A DNA stretch of 64,000 bases from Gonapodya prolifera JEL478 (Eukaryota > Monoblepharomycota > Monoblepharidomycetes > Monoblepharidales > Gonapodyaceae). Below are positions 23,662 to 34,461 of the stretch, piece after piece. The notes under the pieces were generated by a model. The model made no database searches. It saw only the letters and a program-made list of their open reading frames with translations, and was not told the origin of the DNA. Location of the stretch: assembly GCA_001574975.1 (NCBI GenBank), contig KQ965762.1:268451-332450 (forward strand), given 5' to 3'. A program made the position numbers and the translations under genes. Position 1 is the first letter of the stretch; every line of letters begins with the position of its first letter.

Positions 23662-24111
23662 GCAGGGACGGCGAACGGTCTACCTTTACTTTCAGTTGTT
23701 CGCGATGGAGGATTGTGGCTGCGTGTTATATTATTCGACTCTCATTATTTCTAATGGAAGAATAAAAAATTGTTCGAACACATGTCCTTATTTACTGTGA
23801 AGGTTGCGTGACAAGGTCTTTCACCCTCTTTCTTGCACGCCACTCCCTTTACGCTTCATATGGCAAGCATCAGAGCCGCGGCAATCATTTGTGACTTTGT
23901 GGCTGAGCTCTGATGCTGTTGCGTAGGCGTGCAGTGCCACTACTCAATTGACAATCACACTCTTTAAGTACATCTGTTTCACTGGCGTCTGCTTCAATTT
24001 GATAGAGAAGTGCAAATTTATATTTCGCAAGACGTTCCGAAAGTCTCAGTAAAATGGGTTCCAAATTCGTCATCATAAAAGCTATTCCTTTTTTTTTCGA
24101 CGATGCACGTC

Positions 24112-25668
24112 TCACTCTTCAACCTCAAACACCACCTTCCTATCCTCGAAATCCTCCTCAGAGACATCGCCGACCAGTTCTGGATCCACCAAGTCCCGCA
24201 CTTCTATCGGCACCATAAGTCTGACACGGCACGTGCGATACCCCGCTGGGGAAGTCCCACTTCCAGGCGCCGGCAGCTCGCTGAGGTTTCGAAAGCCTTT
24301 GAAGAAATCGGTCCACCATTGCTTATCTCTCGGTAGGACATCGCCTTCATCGTTCAACTCTTCCTCCTCTTCGAGTTGGATGGCGACTTTGAGAAATGCA
24401 ATCGAAGGCATTGCCGACTCGACATGAGAGAGGAATCCAACCCCGCTCTCTCTGGAGCAAATGCAGAGCGTCGCGCAACGTAGACTGGTGAGGGGATTGG
24501 CAGCGGCGCCCTCCCATTCAGACAAGGAAGAGGCCATGATTCCCATTCCCATGATGATTGCGAGGTTGGGGAGACGACCGACAAGGTCGCCCAGTGCGAC
24601 AAAGTTGTTGAGGTGGAGACGCTCTATTGTCGAGGGAAACAGAGACATGTCCTCGATAGCGCAATCCCCGACTTGGTGCACGTGGATATCTTTGAGGTGT
24701 ACGAGCTCGGGCAAAATGGGAAACCCAGTGACGGCAAAAGTATGGTTGTTGTATTCGAATTCCACGTTGTCGATCTCGTCTGAGTCCTCGCTCATTTCGC
24801 CATCATCGATGGTATCGAATTTTACCACTCCAACAATAGTGAGGGTTTGGAGTGATGAGAGATTCGCCAGCACTGAGGAGCCTTCAAATAACTTTCGCGT
24901 GTTGGATCGATCCGTGAGGACAAGATTGAGGTGCTCAACAGATGGGAATGTGTGAGGTCCCGCAACGGTGAGTTTTCTTGGCCAGTTTCCGTAGATGTCT
25001 ATGCTGGAAGGTCCAAGCGCTCGAACCATTTCCCAAAACTTGATGTCAAAGCGTTTGTCCATATTCCGCCCACTCAATTCATCACAGAAAGCCGTTATGT
25101 TGTTTCTCCCACTCATGTGTTGCAGAAACCTCGTCAGTTCTTTGCTCCATTCACTACTCGTGCTCATCCTTTTGAGCCACGAAATCGACGCAGCAATAGT
25201 ACAGGAGAGTCTGTGGTTGCAAGGACGGTCTGGGTCAGATGAGTCGATCGGCCAGAGGATGTTGAATATACGTTGGTCGGGGGGAGGAGGGGAAGGCGGT
25301 GGCACCACGGAAAGTCCTTCATACTGCGGCGAATGATTTCTACAGTTCCCTTGGTGGTCACAGATTGATGAAGTCCCTTGGTCCGGGAATAGGTCCAACC
25401 GCAACGTGTAGTCAACCGGAATGTTTCGGTACAAGCTCGCGACCAGACGATACGTTGTGCGACAGGTCAGCGGTAATGCCAGATAGAGCGTCCTGCTGTC
25501 AATCATGCCGAAAATGATCCTCCATAGCTCTGCTGGCAACTTGGAGATGGTGAGTTTCGCTTCCACGTTCAGTAGCCTGTTCTCCAGTTCCCTAGTAGTG
25601 CAGGCGGGCACATTGCGAGAAAACATTTCGGATGATGCGAGAGACATCTTGTTGTCTCCCAGTCTCAT
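24112..25668 (-). CDS. F-box protein (518 aa)
   Basis: Single-exon gene for a substrate-recognition subunit of SCF-type ubiquitin ligases, by family. The F-box lies at about residues 42-82: ISKLPAELWRIIFGMIDSRT followed by YLALPLTCRTTYRLVASLYR. The remainder has leucine-rich-repeat-like spacing (LSSLQTLTIVGV, LPELVHLKDIHVHQVGD, PSTIERLHLNNFVALGDLVG), typical of fungal F-box/LRR proteins used to bind a target. An acidic EEEEELNDEGD stretch and an acidic end follow. The ATG at 25668 is the first in frame; a second lies 21 bases on. It diverges from TIM44 across a spacer of about 220 bases. Confidence 0.85.
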   Translation of the reverse strand: MRLGDNKMSLASSEMFSRNVPACTTRELENRLLNVEAKLTISKLPAELWRIIFGMIDSRTLYLALPLTCRTTYRLVASLYRNIPVDYTLRLDLFPDQGTSSICDHQGNCRNHSPQYEGLSVVPPPSPPPPDQRIFNILWPIDSSDPDRPCNHRLSCTIAASISWLKRMSTSSEWSKELTRFLQHMSGRNNITAFCDELSGRNMDKRFDIKFWEMVRALGPSSIDIYGNWPRKLTVAGPHTFPSVEHLNLVLTDRSNTRKLFEGSSVLANLSSLQTLTIVGVVKFDTIDDGEMSEDSDEIDNVEFEYNNHTFAVTGFPILPELVHLKDIHVHQVGDCAIEDMSLFPSTIERLHLNNFVALGDLVGRLPNLAIIMGMGIMASSLSEWEGAAANPLTSLRCATLCICSRESGVGFLSHVESAMPSIAFLKVAIQLEEEEELNDEGDVLPRDKQWWTDFFKGFRNLSELPAPGSGTSPAGYRTCRVRLMVPIEVRDLVDPELVGDVSEEDFEDRKVVFEVEE

Positions 25669-25887
25669 TCCGGCTTCAACACGGGAGAGACATCAAACAA
25701 TCACCGGCGCTTTAAAAACGGAGGTCACGAACCAGAAATGAGGAAGCGAACTAAAGGAAACGCTGCGGGTAATACATCCCCCATCAAGTCCAGCTTTCGG
25801 TTTTCGGGTGGGTTTCACGTGATGTTGTGCCGGGACGATGGTTGGGTGCTGTGACGTGTCCGCAGGGATTTTGGGCCCAGATAATGA
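25669..25887. promoter_or_regulatory. Shared 5' region of divergent F-box and TIM44 genes
   Basis: About 220 bases separate the two start codons. No specific element can be named. Confidence 0.35.
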
Positions 25888-27810
25888 ATGCTGTGGAGCG
25901 CTTCTTCTTTCCTTCCACGTCTTTGCCCAATGGCTCCATTACAATTTCGACACCTGCCTCTTGCGCCGCTCATAGAAAATCTTGCTACGGCTTCCTCATC
26001 GAACCTAGCGGCATCGTCTGTGGCTGCCGGCAGTGTATCTTTGGCATCACGGGGAACAGCAGTTCGGACGTTCCGGGGAACACCGCGGCTGCAAACGGCA
26101 TCGGGCACCCGGAACCTATCAAAAGGAGCGCAGATGAACGACGGGACGCTGGGACATGACCGGGATTCGTCTCGATGGGCAGAGTATGGGGATGAGGGTA
26201 GCACTTTCCGGACAACCCACTTTCGTCTCTCGAGTGAGACGCGAAGAACATTATTGGGCAAAAGCCATCTACTCGGAGCAGGACCCGTTATATCTAGCGG
26301 GGTACTGCGTTGGAACTCCACACTGAGTGTTGCCTACCATGTCACAGTTGGATCTTCAGGAATCCACACAACGGCGCGCTCCCCGGCATCACAGTATCTC
26401 CTTTCAAACTCTCTCCTCACCACACCTTTCACTCCCTCCTCTCTTGCGACTCCTGTGCTTGCTCTCCCTACTTCCCTCTCATCATCCCCTGTCGCCGGGG
26501 TCCGACACCAATCCCAAGTGTCGTTCGTTCAGAAATTCAGAGAATCGATCCGCCGACAAGTTCAGGAGAACAAAGAGTTTCAGGAAGGAGTGAAGCAGCT
26601 CAACGAGGGCACAAACCAACTGGCGGAGTCGGACGCATTTCAACGTGCGAAACAGGCTGCGCAGGTGACGGGCCAGGCCGCCGGCAAGGTCGTAGAAGCT
26701 GTCGAAAAGGTGTTGGAAAGTGACGCAGTGAAGAAGGCGGCAGAGGTCACAGGGAAAGCGGCCGAAGTCGTCATAAAGGTGAGCGATTGATCGTCTTAGT
26801 GACTTCAACCTGTCGACTTCACCTTGCATCAAACACCTAGGTCGCTGAGCCCATTGTCGACAACCCCGCCACCCGCGCGGCCGCCTCGGCCGCTCAAGCC
26901 ATCCACCAATCTGTCCAAGACCCCAACTCCACCTCCACCCTCCGCTATACCGAGCTCAAATCCGCCCAAGAGCGCGAAAGCGACTTCCTCGCCGGTCGAG
27001 TCGTCCCCCTCGAGCAAATGCGACCCGTCGTGAAACCAAACGAGGAGGCCACGGGTGTCGTGGTGGACCAGAAGAGCCGGGCGCAACAGCAGTGGGAGGA
27101 GTGGAAGGAGTCCAACCCGTTGGCGAAGGCGTGGCTCGGTGTCACTCGTTCAGTAGAGGAGAGTGACCATCCGTTAGTCGAGAGGCTGAGGGACTTTGCG
27201 GGGTCGGTGGGACGGGTGTTTGGCGAGAGCGAGACTGCCCGGGTGGTCAAGAGGTTCCGGCAAGTGGACCCAAACTTCCGTACGGATCGATGGCTCGTGC
27301 AAGCGCAGAAATGGATCATTCCGGAGATCATGGAGGCGTACTTGAAGGGTAACGATGCCAAGCTGAAGGAGTGGTGCGGTGAAGTGGTGAGCTGACGCAT
27401 CTACGATTACGCCAATTTGTTATCTGAACTCTCTTTGCCGATCTCTTTAGACATACAACGTTCTGACCGCCGGCCTGAAAGCGCAACGGGAGCAAGGTCT
27501 CGTCTCCGGCTGCCGCCTCCTCGACCTTCGCAACGTGGACCTCCTCTCCGCGAAACTCATCGACTCCACGGCAGCTTCGGCCGGGGAGCTTCCTGTTCTC
27601 GTCGTGTCGTTCCAAACTCAGGAGGTGCTTGTGTTCAGGAACCGGAAGGGCGAGATCAAGGTTGGACGAGAGGACCACATCGAGCATTGCATGTATGCGG
27701 CCGTGTTCACAAAGGATCAGGCGATTGATCCCATGACTCCGCTCAATGACCGGACTCTGGGTTGGAGGATGATTGACCTTGCGAAACACTCGGCGCGGGC
27801 AGGAGTGTGA
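25888..27810 (+). CDS. TIM44: TIM44, mitochondrial presequence translocase motor subunit
   Basis: Matrix-side peripheral membrane protein that tethers mtHsp70 to the TIM23 channel. Exons 25888-26778, 26841-27386 and 27451-27810, all phase 0, giving about 598 residues (584 if ATG 25930 is used). The N-terminal third is Ser/Ala/Arg-rich and presequence-like. The conserved core starts SFVQKFRESIRRQVQENKE and continues through a helical Gln/Ala/Lys region (KQAAQVTGQAAGKVVEAVEK). The C-terminal Tim44 domain has RVFGESETARVVKRFRQVDP, EIMEAYLKGNDAKLKEWCGE, SGCRLLDLRNVDLLSAKLID, LVVSFQTQEVLVFRNRKGEI and TLGWRMIDLAKHSARAGV. It is longer than the yeast protein because of the extended N-terminus. Its 3' end is also the left edge of the tandem duplication that follows. 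Confidence 0.93.
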
Positions 27811-29790
27811 AGTGGGGACTGGATTGTGTCTCGAGATAGCAAAAGAATTCATTGTAACGTATATTCCGCATTGTATAGAAGCGTGAGATTCGATTAGTTG
27901 CAACGCCATCTGAGACTGACTCCGAAAGCATTCAATTTTCACACGGTGCTCGGGATTTTCTATCAAGGTTTTGGATTCCTACAGTGGCCAAACGATCGAT
28001 GAACGCTCTGTTTTCCGAAATAAGGTGCAACCGCTTATCGCAAATTCGGTGATGTCCTTCGCTTCCCTGATCTCCTGGAGACAAATTTTCAAAACGTTTC
28101 CGTCATCAATGGATTCCTCGACCAATGCGTCCGTTAGCACTTATGCACCAAGTATCGCTCCCAGCATGAGGTCACAGGTCCATTTCTCAACCAACGTAAG
28201 CCGTCTGAACAAATGGTTGAATCATCTTTACGGCATCTCTCCCAAGGCTGCCCAAGTGCGCCACTTTACGTTGCTTGCCTCTCAGTCAAGTGGTTCTTCT
28301 GGGAGCTCAGGCCCCAGTAGTATTTCGAAACATCTCCCTCTACTGAAGGTCCTTAGTGAGACTAACACCGATTCGAGCTCTAGTGACTTTAGCACCATTG
28401 GTTCAGAGAAGAGCGCCACTAGTATTTTAATGGGTTCGTGCAGCTGTGTTGTGGATTGTTCGCTTTGTATCTGACATTTTGGCAAAGGGCGGGAGATTCA
28501 ACGAGAAGACCCGGATCACGCCGAGCTTGAGGCAATGCAACGTGAATTGGATGAGCTCTGTGTGCTCGCGCGTGAGACGATCTTGTCGTTCAGATCCCAG
28601 GTTAATCGCTCTTGCCAAAAAGCCAAAAGCGTTTTGAATTCGTTGAGCGAGTTTGAGGAAAAGCGGTTGCTTATATTCGAAGATAGACTAGAGCGCTTGG
28701 GCGGCCTGGAGGATTCAATGGGGAGTGATCTACAAGAGTCGGTGTGAAGTGAGGATCGGACTGTCTCCAGGCAGAAAACGGATTCATTGTAATGCACATT
28801 CCGCATTGTATAGAAGCGCTAGATTACATATAAGTGGCGGCATTATTTAACTGAACTTGCAATCGCAAAATTGTGAAGCAGTGATGATACAACTAAGGAA
28901 ACGCGTGGGCTCGCCAATTGCAGCAATTGGCGACGCGACCGATCCGATCGGCAACGTAGAGCTCGTGAATCTTGACATCAAGCTTGTTGATTTCTTAAGC
29001 CACCAAAGGATCATTAAACGCTCTTTTTTTCCAGAAAATAAGGTGCAACCGGCTATCGCGAATTCGGTGTCCTTCGCTTCTCTGATCACATTGACAAATT
29101 TTCAGAAACTTTCCGACATCAATGAGTTCCTCGACCCAAGCGTCGGTTAGTACTTTTACACCAAGTATCACTCCTGGCATGAGGTCACAGGTCCACTTCT
29201 CCACCAATGTAAGCCTTCTGAACTGTAGTACTCGGTGGTTGAATCATCTTTAGATCATCTCTCCCAAGGCTGCTGAAGTTCGTCTCTATTCCTTGCCGGC
29301 CTCTCAGTCGAGTGGTTCTTCTTGGAGCTCGGGGAGCTCAGCCCACAGCATTTCCAAACATCTCGCTCTACTGAAGGTCCTTAGCGAGACCAGCACTGAC
29401 TCGGAGTCCAGCGACTTTAGCACCACTGACTCGGAGAGCAGTGACACCAGTGTTTCAATGGGTTTGTACAGTTGTGTTTTTGGTGCTGTCCGTTTTGATT
29501 TGACATTCAGCAAAGGGCGAGGGATTCAACGAGAAGACCCCGTAGACGCCGAAATTGAGGCAGTGCAACGGGAATTGGATGAGCTCTGTGCTGTTGCGCG
29601 CGAGGCGATCTTGTCGTTCAGATCCCAAGTTGATCGCAACTGCCAAAAAGCCCAAAAGACTTTGAATTCGTTGAGCGATTTTGAGGAGAAAAGGCTGCTT
29701 AGAATAGAAGGTAGACTGAATCGCTTGGGTGGCTTGGAGGGATCAATTGGGAATGATTCATTTGAGTCGGGTGTGAGCAATGCGACAGTG
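27806..29790 (+). repeat. Tandem duplication (two units of about 1 kb)
   Basis: Unit 1 (about 27806-28735) and unit 2 (about 28736-29790) align along their length. Each begins just before a GTGTGAAGTG that follows a stop codon, shares ATTCCGCATTGTATAGAAGCG, and contains one small gene. The divergence is moderate (many substitutions and small indels), so the duplication is not very recent. Confidence 0.8.
28109..28747 (+). CDS. Small Ser-rich coiled-coil protein, tandem copy A
   Basis: Unrecognised. The predicted protein starts MDSSTNASVSTYAPSIAPSM and reaches a GT donor after SQVHFSTN. It resumes near PKAAQVRHFTLLASQSSGSS, a Ser-rich stretch with SISKHLPLLKVLSETNTDSS. After a second intron comes an acidic/basic helix (ELEAMQRELDELCVLARETI, SFRSQVNRSCQKAKSVLNSL, FEEKRLLIFEDRLERLGGLE), probably a coiled coil. 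Copy B at 29122 is its paralogue. The splice acceptor of the first intron seen in copy B (TTTAG) reads TTTACG here. Copy A must therefore use another AG (for example CCCAAG) or be mis-spliced; it may be decaying. Confidence 0.55.
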
Positions 29791-29793
29791 TGA
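29122..29793 (+). CDS. Small Ser-rich coiled-coil protein, tandem copy B
   Basis: Unrecognised. Starts MSSSTQASVSTFTPSITPGM. The first intron runs from GTAAGCC after SQVHFSTN to a TTTAG before IISPKAAEVRLYSLPASQ. A Ser/Asp-rich segment follows (SISKHLALLKVLSETSTDSE). A second intron is likely from GTTTGTACAG to CATTCAG; without it, the frame also stays open. The C-terminal helix (EIEAVQRELDELCAVAREAI to FEEKRLLRIEGRLNRLGGLE) is the best-conserved part between the two copies, which argues that it is under constraint. No signal peptide or membrane segment. Function unknown. Confidence 0.6.
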
Positions 29794-30007
29794 ATGCTCA
29801 GTGCGGCACTAAATTACATCTTAATGCTCTCTGTATGTACATACTCATAAATGTACGTCGTCAGTAATTCTATCACACATTACACGTCGGGCCTGGGCGA
29901 TAGTCCCAAAAGTCTTCGAGATCGTGCGGCTTCTGATTCCAGCAAGCGGGACGTCCTAACGTAGCGTGGTGAGTCATGGCGAAGGGATGAGACTGAACGA
30001 TAGATAT

Positions 30008-31107
30008 TTACGTTTCCTTTGCGATGGAGTACCTCTGAACGGACGGATCTTCACTGTTACGGGACGAAACTCCGGTGAATGAAGCGATGGACATGTACGA
30101 TCCCCTGCGTCAATGTATTGTCAGGGGCTCGACATGTAGAGGAAAGTCTACAAGCGTCGTACCCACCGTCCAAACGCGGATGTTATGGTGCTTCTCCAAA
30201 ATAACGCTCCAGTTTCAGCGTCATGGGCATACACATACCCACCTGCTCTAGAAACCTTTGTGGTCAGTGGTTAAGAACCAGAGAACGGAGATCTGGCTTT
30301 GCTCACGCGAAGTACACGACTCCACCATCCACCAATGTCGCTGCAGGGAGATGGCCTGCTCCGACCAAGTCACGTTTCCAGCGAGTAGCACCCGTACCAA
30401 GATCGATCGCCGAAGCACGGCACTGTGAGGAGACGAAGAGCAAGCCGCCAGGTGGAGAATGTTGAAAGTGAGTTTCTGGGATGGCGCTCGACGAGGACTC
30501 GTCAATTGACATTGTCGTGGCGTTGGGGAATGTTGCAGAAGTTCTGATCGTCGCCGATGCGTGAGGTAACAATGTGTTTTTCGTCGAAACTGTCATCGTG
30601 ACGGGCTCGGTGTTGAAAACGCCCGGAAGTGGTACACGCCACAGCTCATTTCCAGAGGCCGCGTCTAAGGCTATGACCTGATTAAAGAATCGTTGTCGGA
30701 CTTTGCTACACAGTTCGCACCCGGTGGTACCTGTGAGGCCAAGCACATACCTTCGCTTGAATCCCAACGAAAACGGCTCGTCGCGCTCTGTCAACCGTTA
30801 GAGTCACGATTGCGCGCCCAGCAGATGGAAGAGTGTTCTTCCAGACAGGCGCACCAGTTCGTTTGTTGAGCGCGCTTGGAAGCGGATTTGTGTTACTCCT
30901 TCATCCGAGACGGAAGATGAATTTCGCAAATTAACATACTAGACACTGGAAGGGGGAGTCAGTGTCTCATGCAATATCACCAAACTGGAGAAGCGATGCT
31001 CACTGTCCAATGGCCCCAACAAAGAGCAAATCGTCTTCGATTCCGAAGCTTGCCGATCCGTTGTAGCTCGGAGGCGTCGAGGAGTACGGGGGCAGCTCGA
31101 GAGACAT
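30008..31107 (-). CDS. Quinoprotein-like (PQQ-repeat) beta-propeller protein, paralogue 1
   Basis: Repeats of the pattern A-x-D-x-x-[TS]-G-x-x-x-W mark PQQ/BamB-type propeller blades: VYALNKRTGAPVW, VIALDAASGNELWRVPLP, ASAIDLGTGATRWKRDL and GGYVYAHDAETGALFWR. The start MSLELPPYSSTPPSY is at 31107. Exon 1 ends FVGAIG+CA; a 6-base microexon (30940-30945) follows, then exons for ALNKRTG, for IALDAASG to GGVVYFA, for AGGYVYAHD, and a final exon RGSYMSIASFTG ending at a TAA (30008). Every junction is GT-AG and in phase. The number of blades is low for a full propeller, so it may dimerise or be a reduced version. No signal peptide is visible, unlike secreted quinoproteins. The paralogue at 32949-34038 has the same exon structure. 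Confidence 0.75.
30940..30945 (-). other. 6-base microexon TGTCTA of quinoprotein paralogue 1
   Basis: Flanked on the minus strand by CCTTCCAG and GTATGT. Together with CA from exon 1 and C from the next exon it encodes H-V-Y, completing G-H-V-Y-A-L-N-x-x-T-G. Without it the blade motif is out of frame. Confidence 0.7.
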
Positions 31108-32948
31108 GCTGTTCTGCCGAGCGCATCGATGCCGTGCTTTTAACCTCGGTGATTCGGGAGAGTGGAATTGCGGAACACCCGCCCATCCGCGGACCTCTGT
31201 GGCCTCGGTGTCACCTGACCGGGCAAACAGTGATCCCAAATCCTTGGCACGTTGATTGAATGATGTATGCTGCCGCATGTCCCCGACCTGGAGGCCCGGA
31301 GGTGGGAGTATTGCTCGCCCGTAGTGAGCTTCTTTTGTGTGATACAAACCTTCTTGGTGAAGGTTGCACCACTTGACCTTTTAAAAACCTTCAACAACAA
31401 AAAATCTTTGATTAGCGCTTTCCGGGAGATCGTCCGACGTCTAACAATACTACAAAGATCAAAGTAAGCCTCCCCGCTGCATTTTGTAGTTGGAGCAAGG
31501 TGTCCGACCTAGCCACTGCTAGTAGCAGAATGGGCAATCTTTGGCCCACGTAAGTAACCAGACCATCATCCACTGCACCTCATGGATCATGTTTTCACTA
31601 TCCACCATCCCCTCTCGCCCACATTTTAAGTTCCCTCGTCATTCAAGGGAATGGTTCCAACAGCGTTCTTCGAAAACACTCTCGGCCTCTCCTGCTCCTG
31701 TTCTGTTCTACTTTCAAACGGCAGAGAGAACTGGGGTGGGCCCGAGGGGACCAGATGTACTGGGGGGTACGAGACATTTATAAGAGAGGGGGCGACGTAG
31801 GTGGTCCCATCAGAGGAGACCGACATTGGGGGCAGCGGAGGTGGATAGTAGGATACTGGTGAGGCGAGGCCGCGGACGTCGAAGTTGAAGGGGACGGAGA
31901 GAGGTGGTGTGTGCGTGGACTTTGCAGAGGACAGACGGGGAGCAGAGGGAGTGGTTAGTAACTATAAGCGAATACAAAGAGTGCCAGATATGTACACACC
32001 TGACTTTAGGTATTGATCCCCCACCCTCTACTCTCCCAGCGCGATCTAAACACGTCACGGTATGATCCTCTACCTGAGACCACCCCACTCGCAGCATCCT
32101 GTGCCACGTCAAGACACTGCACTGGCACCGCACCCTCCATGCACGCATCCTGGCTGGAAAGCGGAGGCGAGCGAAGGCGAGCCAATCCCCATCCATCACG
32201 GAAGACGCGAAAGAGAGTGACTGGGGTAGAAGGAATGAGGGGCAGTTCATCTGAGTTCGGGGCAGTGAACTTGTGTGTGAAACGCGGGTGATGAGCGGTT
32301 TGTCTCAAAACCATGAATGACATCACAGTGCACACCTCCATGACAGCCACAGCTTCCACATTTCAGTCAATGTACGGTGAATCGAGTAGCCCCAATGGTG
32401 CCTCTAGTTTGGTGAATAGCCACTGTGCGAAGTCGGGCGTGTGAATATGTGAATATGGATGGGGAAAACCGGAAAAGAGCAAAAATGGCTGTTCAGTTTT
32501 CACCCACTTGAGATATTTCATTGAGCGAGAATTGCTTACGTGAGGTTCCTAAACAGCCACCATCAAGTCCCACACTCCAGGGCACAGATGCATTGCCTCC
32601 TCGCATGTCCAGACTCGCACCTCTTTTCCGAATAAGTTTCAGCCAAGCTTGCCTGATAGCGATTGAACACTGCGTTGGATTCGAACAACCTTTGGCGGGA
32701 CTCCGGCCGGGAAGTTGTCCCTTTCCCCCGCCCCATCTCTTTGACATCGCCACTTTGCAAACTCTTGTATAGTACTGCCGCCCTACCGTTCTTAGTAACG
32801 CTCCAAACCCCTCATCATCTTCTTGTGCCGGCGAGATTCGGTTGATTTCGCCATCTCGTTACAGTCACATTGCAAAATAGTTTCAAATTGCCTCCAAATA
32901 CAGATACAAATATCACAGCATCAGTAAAAGAAGGTGCTTAATACCCCT
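31108..32948. other. Interval between the quinoprotein paralogues
   Basis: About 1.8 kb. The minus strand at 31626-31900 can be read as a Pro/Ser-rich piece or, in another frame, as a short zinc-ribbon-like piece (HLRCPQCRSPL). Neither is good enough to call. Other frames are short and unrecognised. Confidence 0.4.
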
Positions 32949-34038
32949 CTAGCAGACCGAGTTCTGCACCGAAGGGTCACTGTTGTACGTCCCATTCACA
33001 CCCGATAACGAAACGAGCGTCATATAAGAACCCCTGTGTTCCGAGCGGTCCGGTTATAGCAAATGCATTCCAGTTGAAACGAAAAATCCCACAAACCTTG
33101 TCGAACCGGCAACCGTCGCCTTCCAAAACGGGCGACCAGTTGTTGAGTTGTGAGCGTAGATGTTACCACCAGCCCTATGAGAGGTCGGTTAGACTATTGT
33201 TTGCACAGGCTCCCTAAGGACGAGAGGTCGATGCTCACCCAAAATACACCACGTTGCCCTCAGAAAGAATTGCCGTGGGTTCCCGACCGGCGTCCACGAG
33301 CTCCTGTTGCCACACGACGGCTCCCGTGTCAATAGATATTCCCATCGCGCGGCACTTGGATACGGCGAGGAGCAAGTCGTTCGGAGGTGGGGTTGAAAAG
33401 TCGGCGTCACGAATGGCAGTGATGCTGGGCTCCACAGCTGGAGTAGAGGAGACCATCACGGAAGAAGAAATCGAAGCTGTCGAGGCCGAAGGAAGGAGAA
33501 GGGTAACGGGCTCGATGTTCACGAACTGAGGGAAAGGAGTTCGCCAGAGCTCTGCCCCAGTCGCGGCATCTATGGCGATGACCTGGAGAGCAAGAGACAG
33601 TTCGGTTTCGTTGAGCGGTTCAAGGTGGAACATCATGCGATCTCTATCCTTACCTTGGCTACAATGCCCACAAAAAGAATACACCGTGACCGGTCAAGGG
33701 TGAGCGTGACGATTGCCATTCCGGCGCTCGGGAGGGAGTTCTTCCACACTGTCGTTCCTGTGCGCTTATCGATAGCACTAAAAGGAATACGCTTGAGCAA
33801 GGTCGACCCGAATTGAATCTTCCAGACGACTTACTGCACACTGAAAGATGAAAACCGTCGTCAGGGAAAACATTCTATCAATGAAAATCATGGGCAAGAC
33901 AACGTACTGGCCAATTGTTCCAACGAAGATCATTTCACGCGCCATCGAGAGACGTTTTTCGTCCTGTGACAATTGTTTCGAGTCACCCAGAGTCGTCAAG
34001 GCTTCCGAGGCGGAGTAAGAGGGAAGATCGGAGACCAT
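32949..34038 (-). CDS. Quinoprotein-like (PQQ-repeat) beta-propeller protein, paralogue 2
   Basis: Same architecture as the gene at 30008-31107. It starts MVSDLPSYSASEALTTLG and has an N-terminal extension (KQLSQDEKRLSMAREM) before IFVGTIG. Blade motifs: VHAIDKRTGTTVWKN, VIAIDAATGAELWRTPFP, GISIDTGAVVWQQEL and GGNIYAHNSTTGRPFWK. The final exon RGSYMTLVSLSGVNG ends in a TAG at 32949. The 6-base exon TGTGCA (33835-33840) completes G-H-V-H-A, parallel to G-H-V-Y-A in paralogue 1. A block with many Ser/Thr residues separates the second and third blades in both proteins. Probably a cytosolic propeller; whether it binds PQQ cannot be judged. The pair arose by local duplication. Confidence 0.75.
33835..33840 (-). 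other. 6-base microexon TGTGCA of quinoprotein paralogue 2
   Basis: Flanked on the minus strand by CTTTCAG and GTAAGT, at the same position and phase as in paralogue 1. It completes G-H-V-H-A-I-D-K-R-T-G. Confidence 0.7.
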
Positions 34039-34461
34039 TGCAAGCTTGTGTTTGATGTTTTGAGTTTCTGCTTGTCCATCGCGCTGCTTGGAGCTTAAAT
34101 CTAACTTGATTTCGAAAGCGCGGATGGTGTCCGCGGATTACTTTGGTTGCCTCAGTGCCACAATATTTAGTGCGCTGGCTCTCTGAACAGCTTCGCGAGG
34201 TCTCCGCGCAAGCTCACAGCGACTAGAGGTAGTCTCAAGCTACTCATTTATTACGACTTTGGTTGCGGCATCTCATGTAGCAAGAAGCTCTGGGAACGAG
34301 TACTGGCACTCATGATACGAATCTAATTCATTTCACTGAGAAGAGACTCATATATTTTCATATCTTGAAACGACCACCTCAGATCCCATGTCAGTTGCAC
34401 TGCATCGGAAGCATGTTCAGTTCGGCTTCGGCACCCAAATCTCCGCAAATCATCATTCTTC

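Larger units (their letters stand above)
20646..24111. other. Gene-poor, repeat-containing interval
   Basis: No gene is supported. It contains a G13 run (21617-21629), a diverged direct repeat pair (21714-21798 and 22951-23050), the palindrome at 21042-21056 and the dispersed element at 23616-23661. A short coding-like stretch near 21930-22010 (DLHDPTDAIQATGVKGVDKA) is not assignable. Confidence 0.5.

Noticed and set aside
31626-32359. Zinc-ribbon-like piece HLRCPQCRSPL between the quinoprotein genes
   Set aside because: Only one short pair of CxxC-type cysteines, in competition with another equally open frame.
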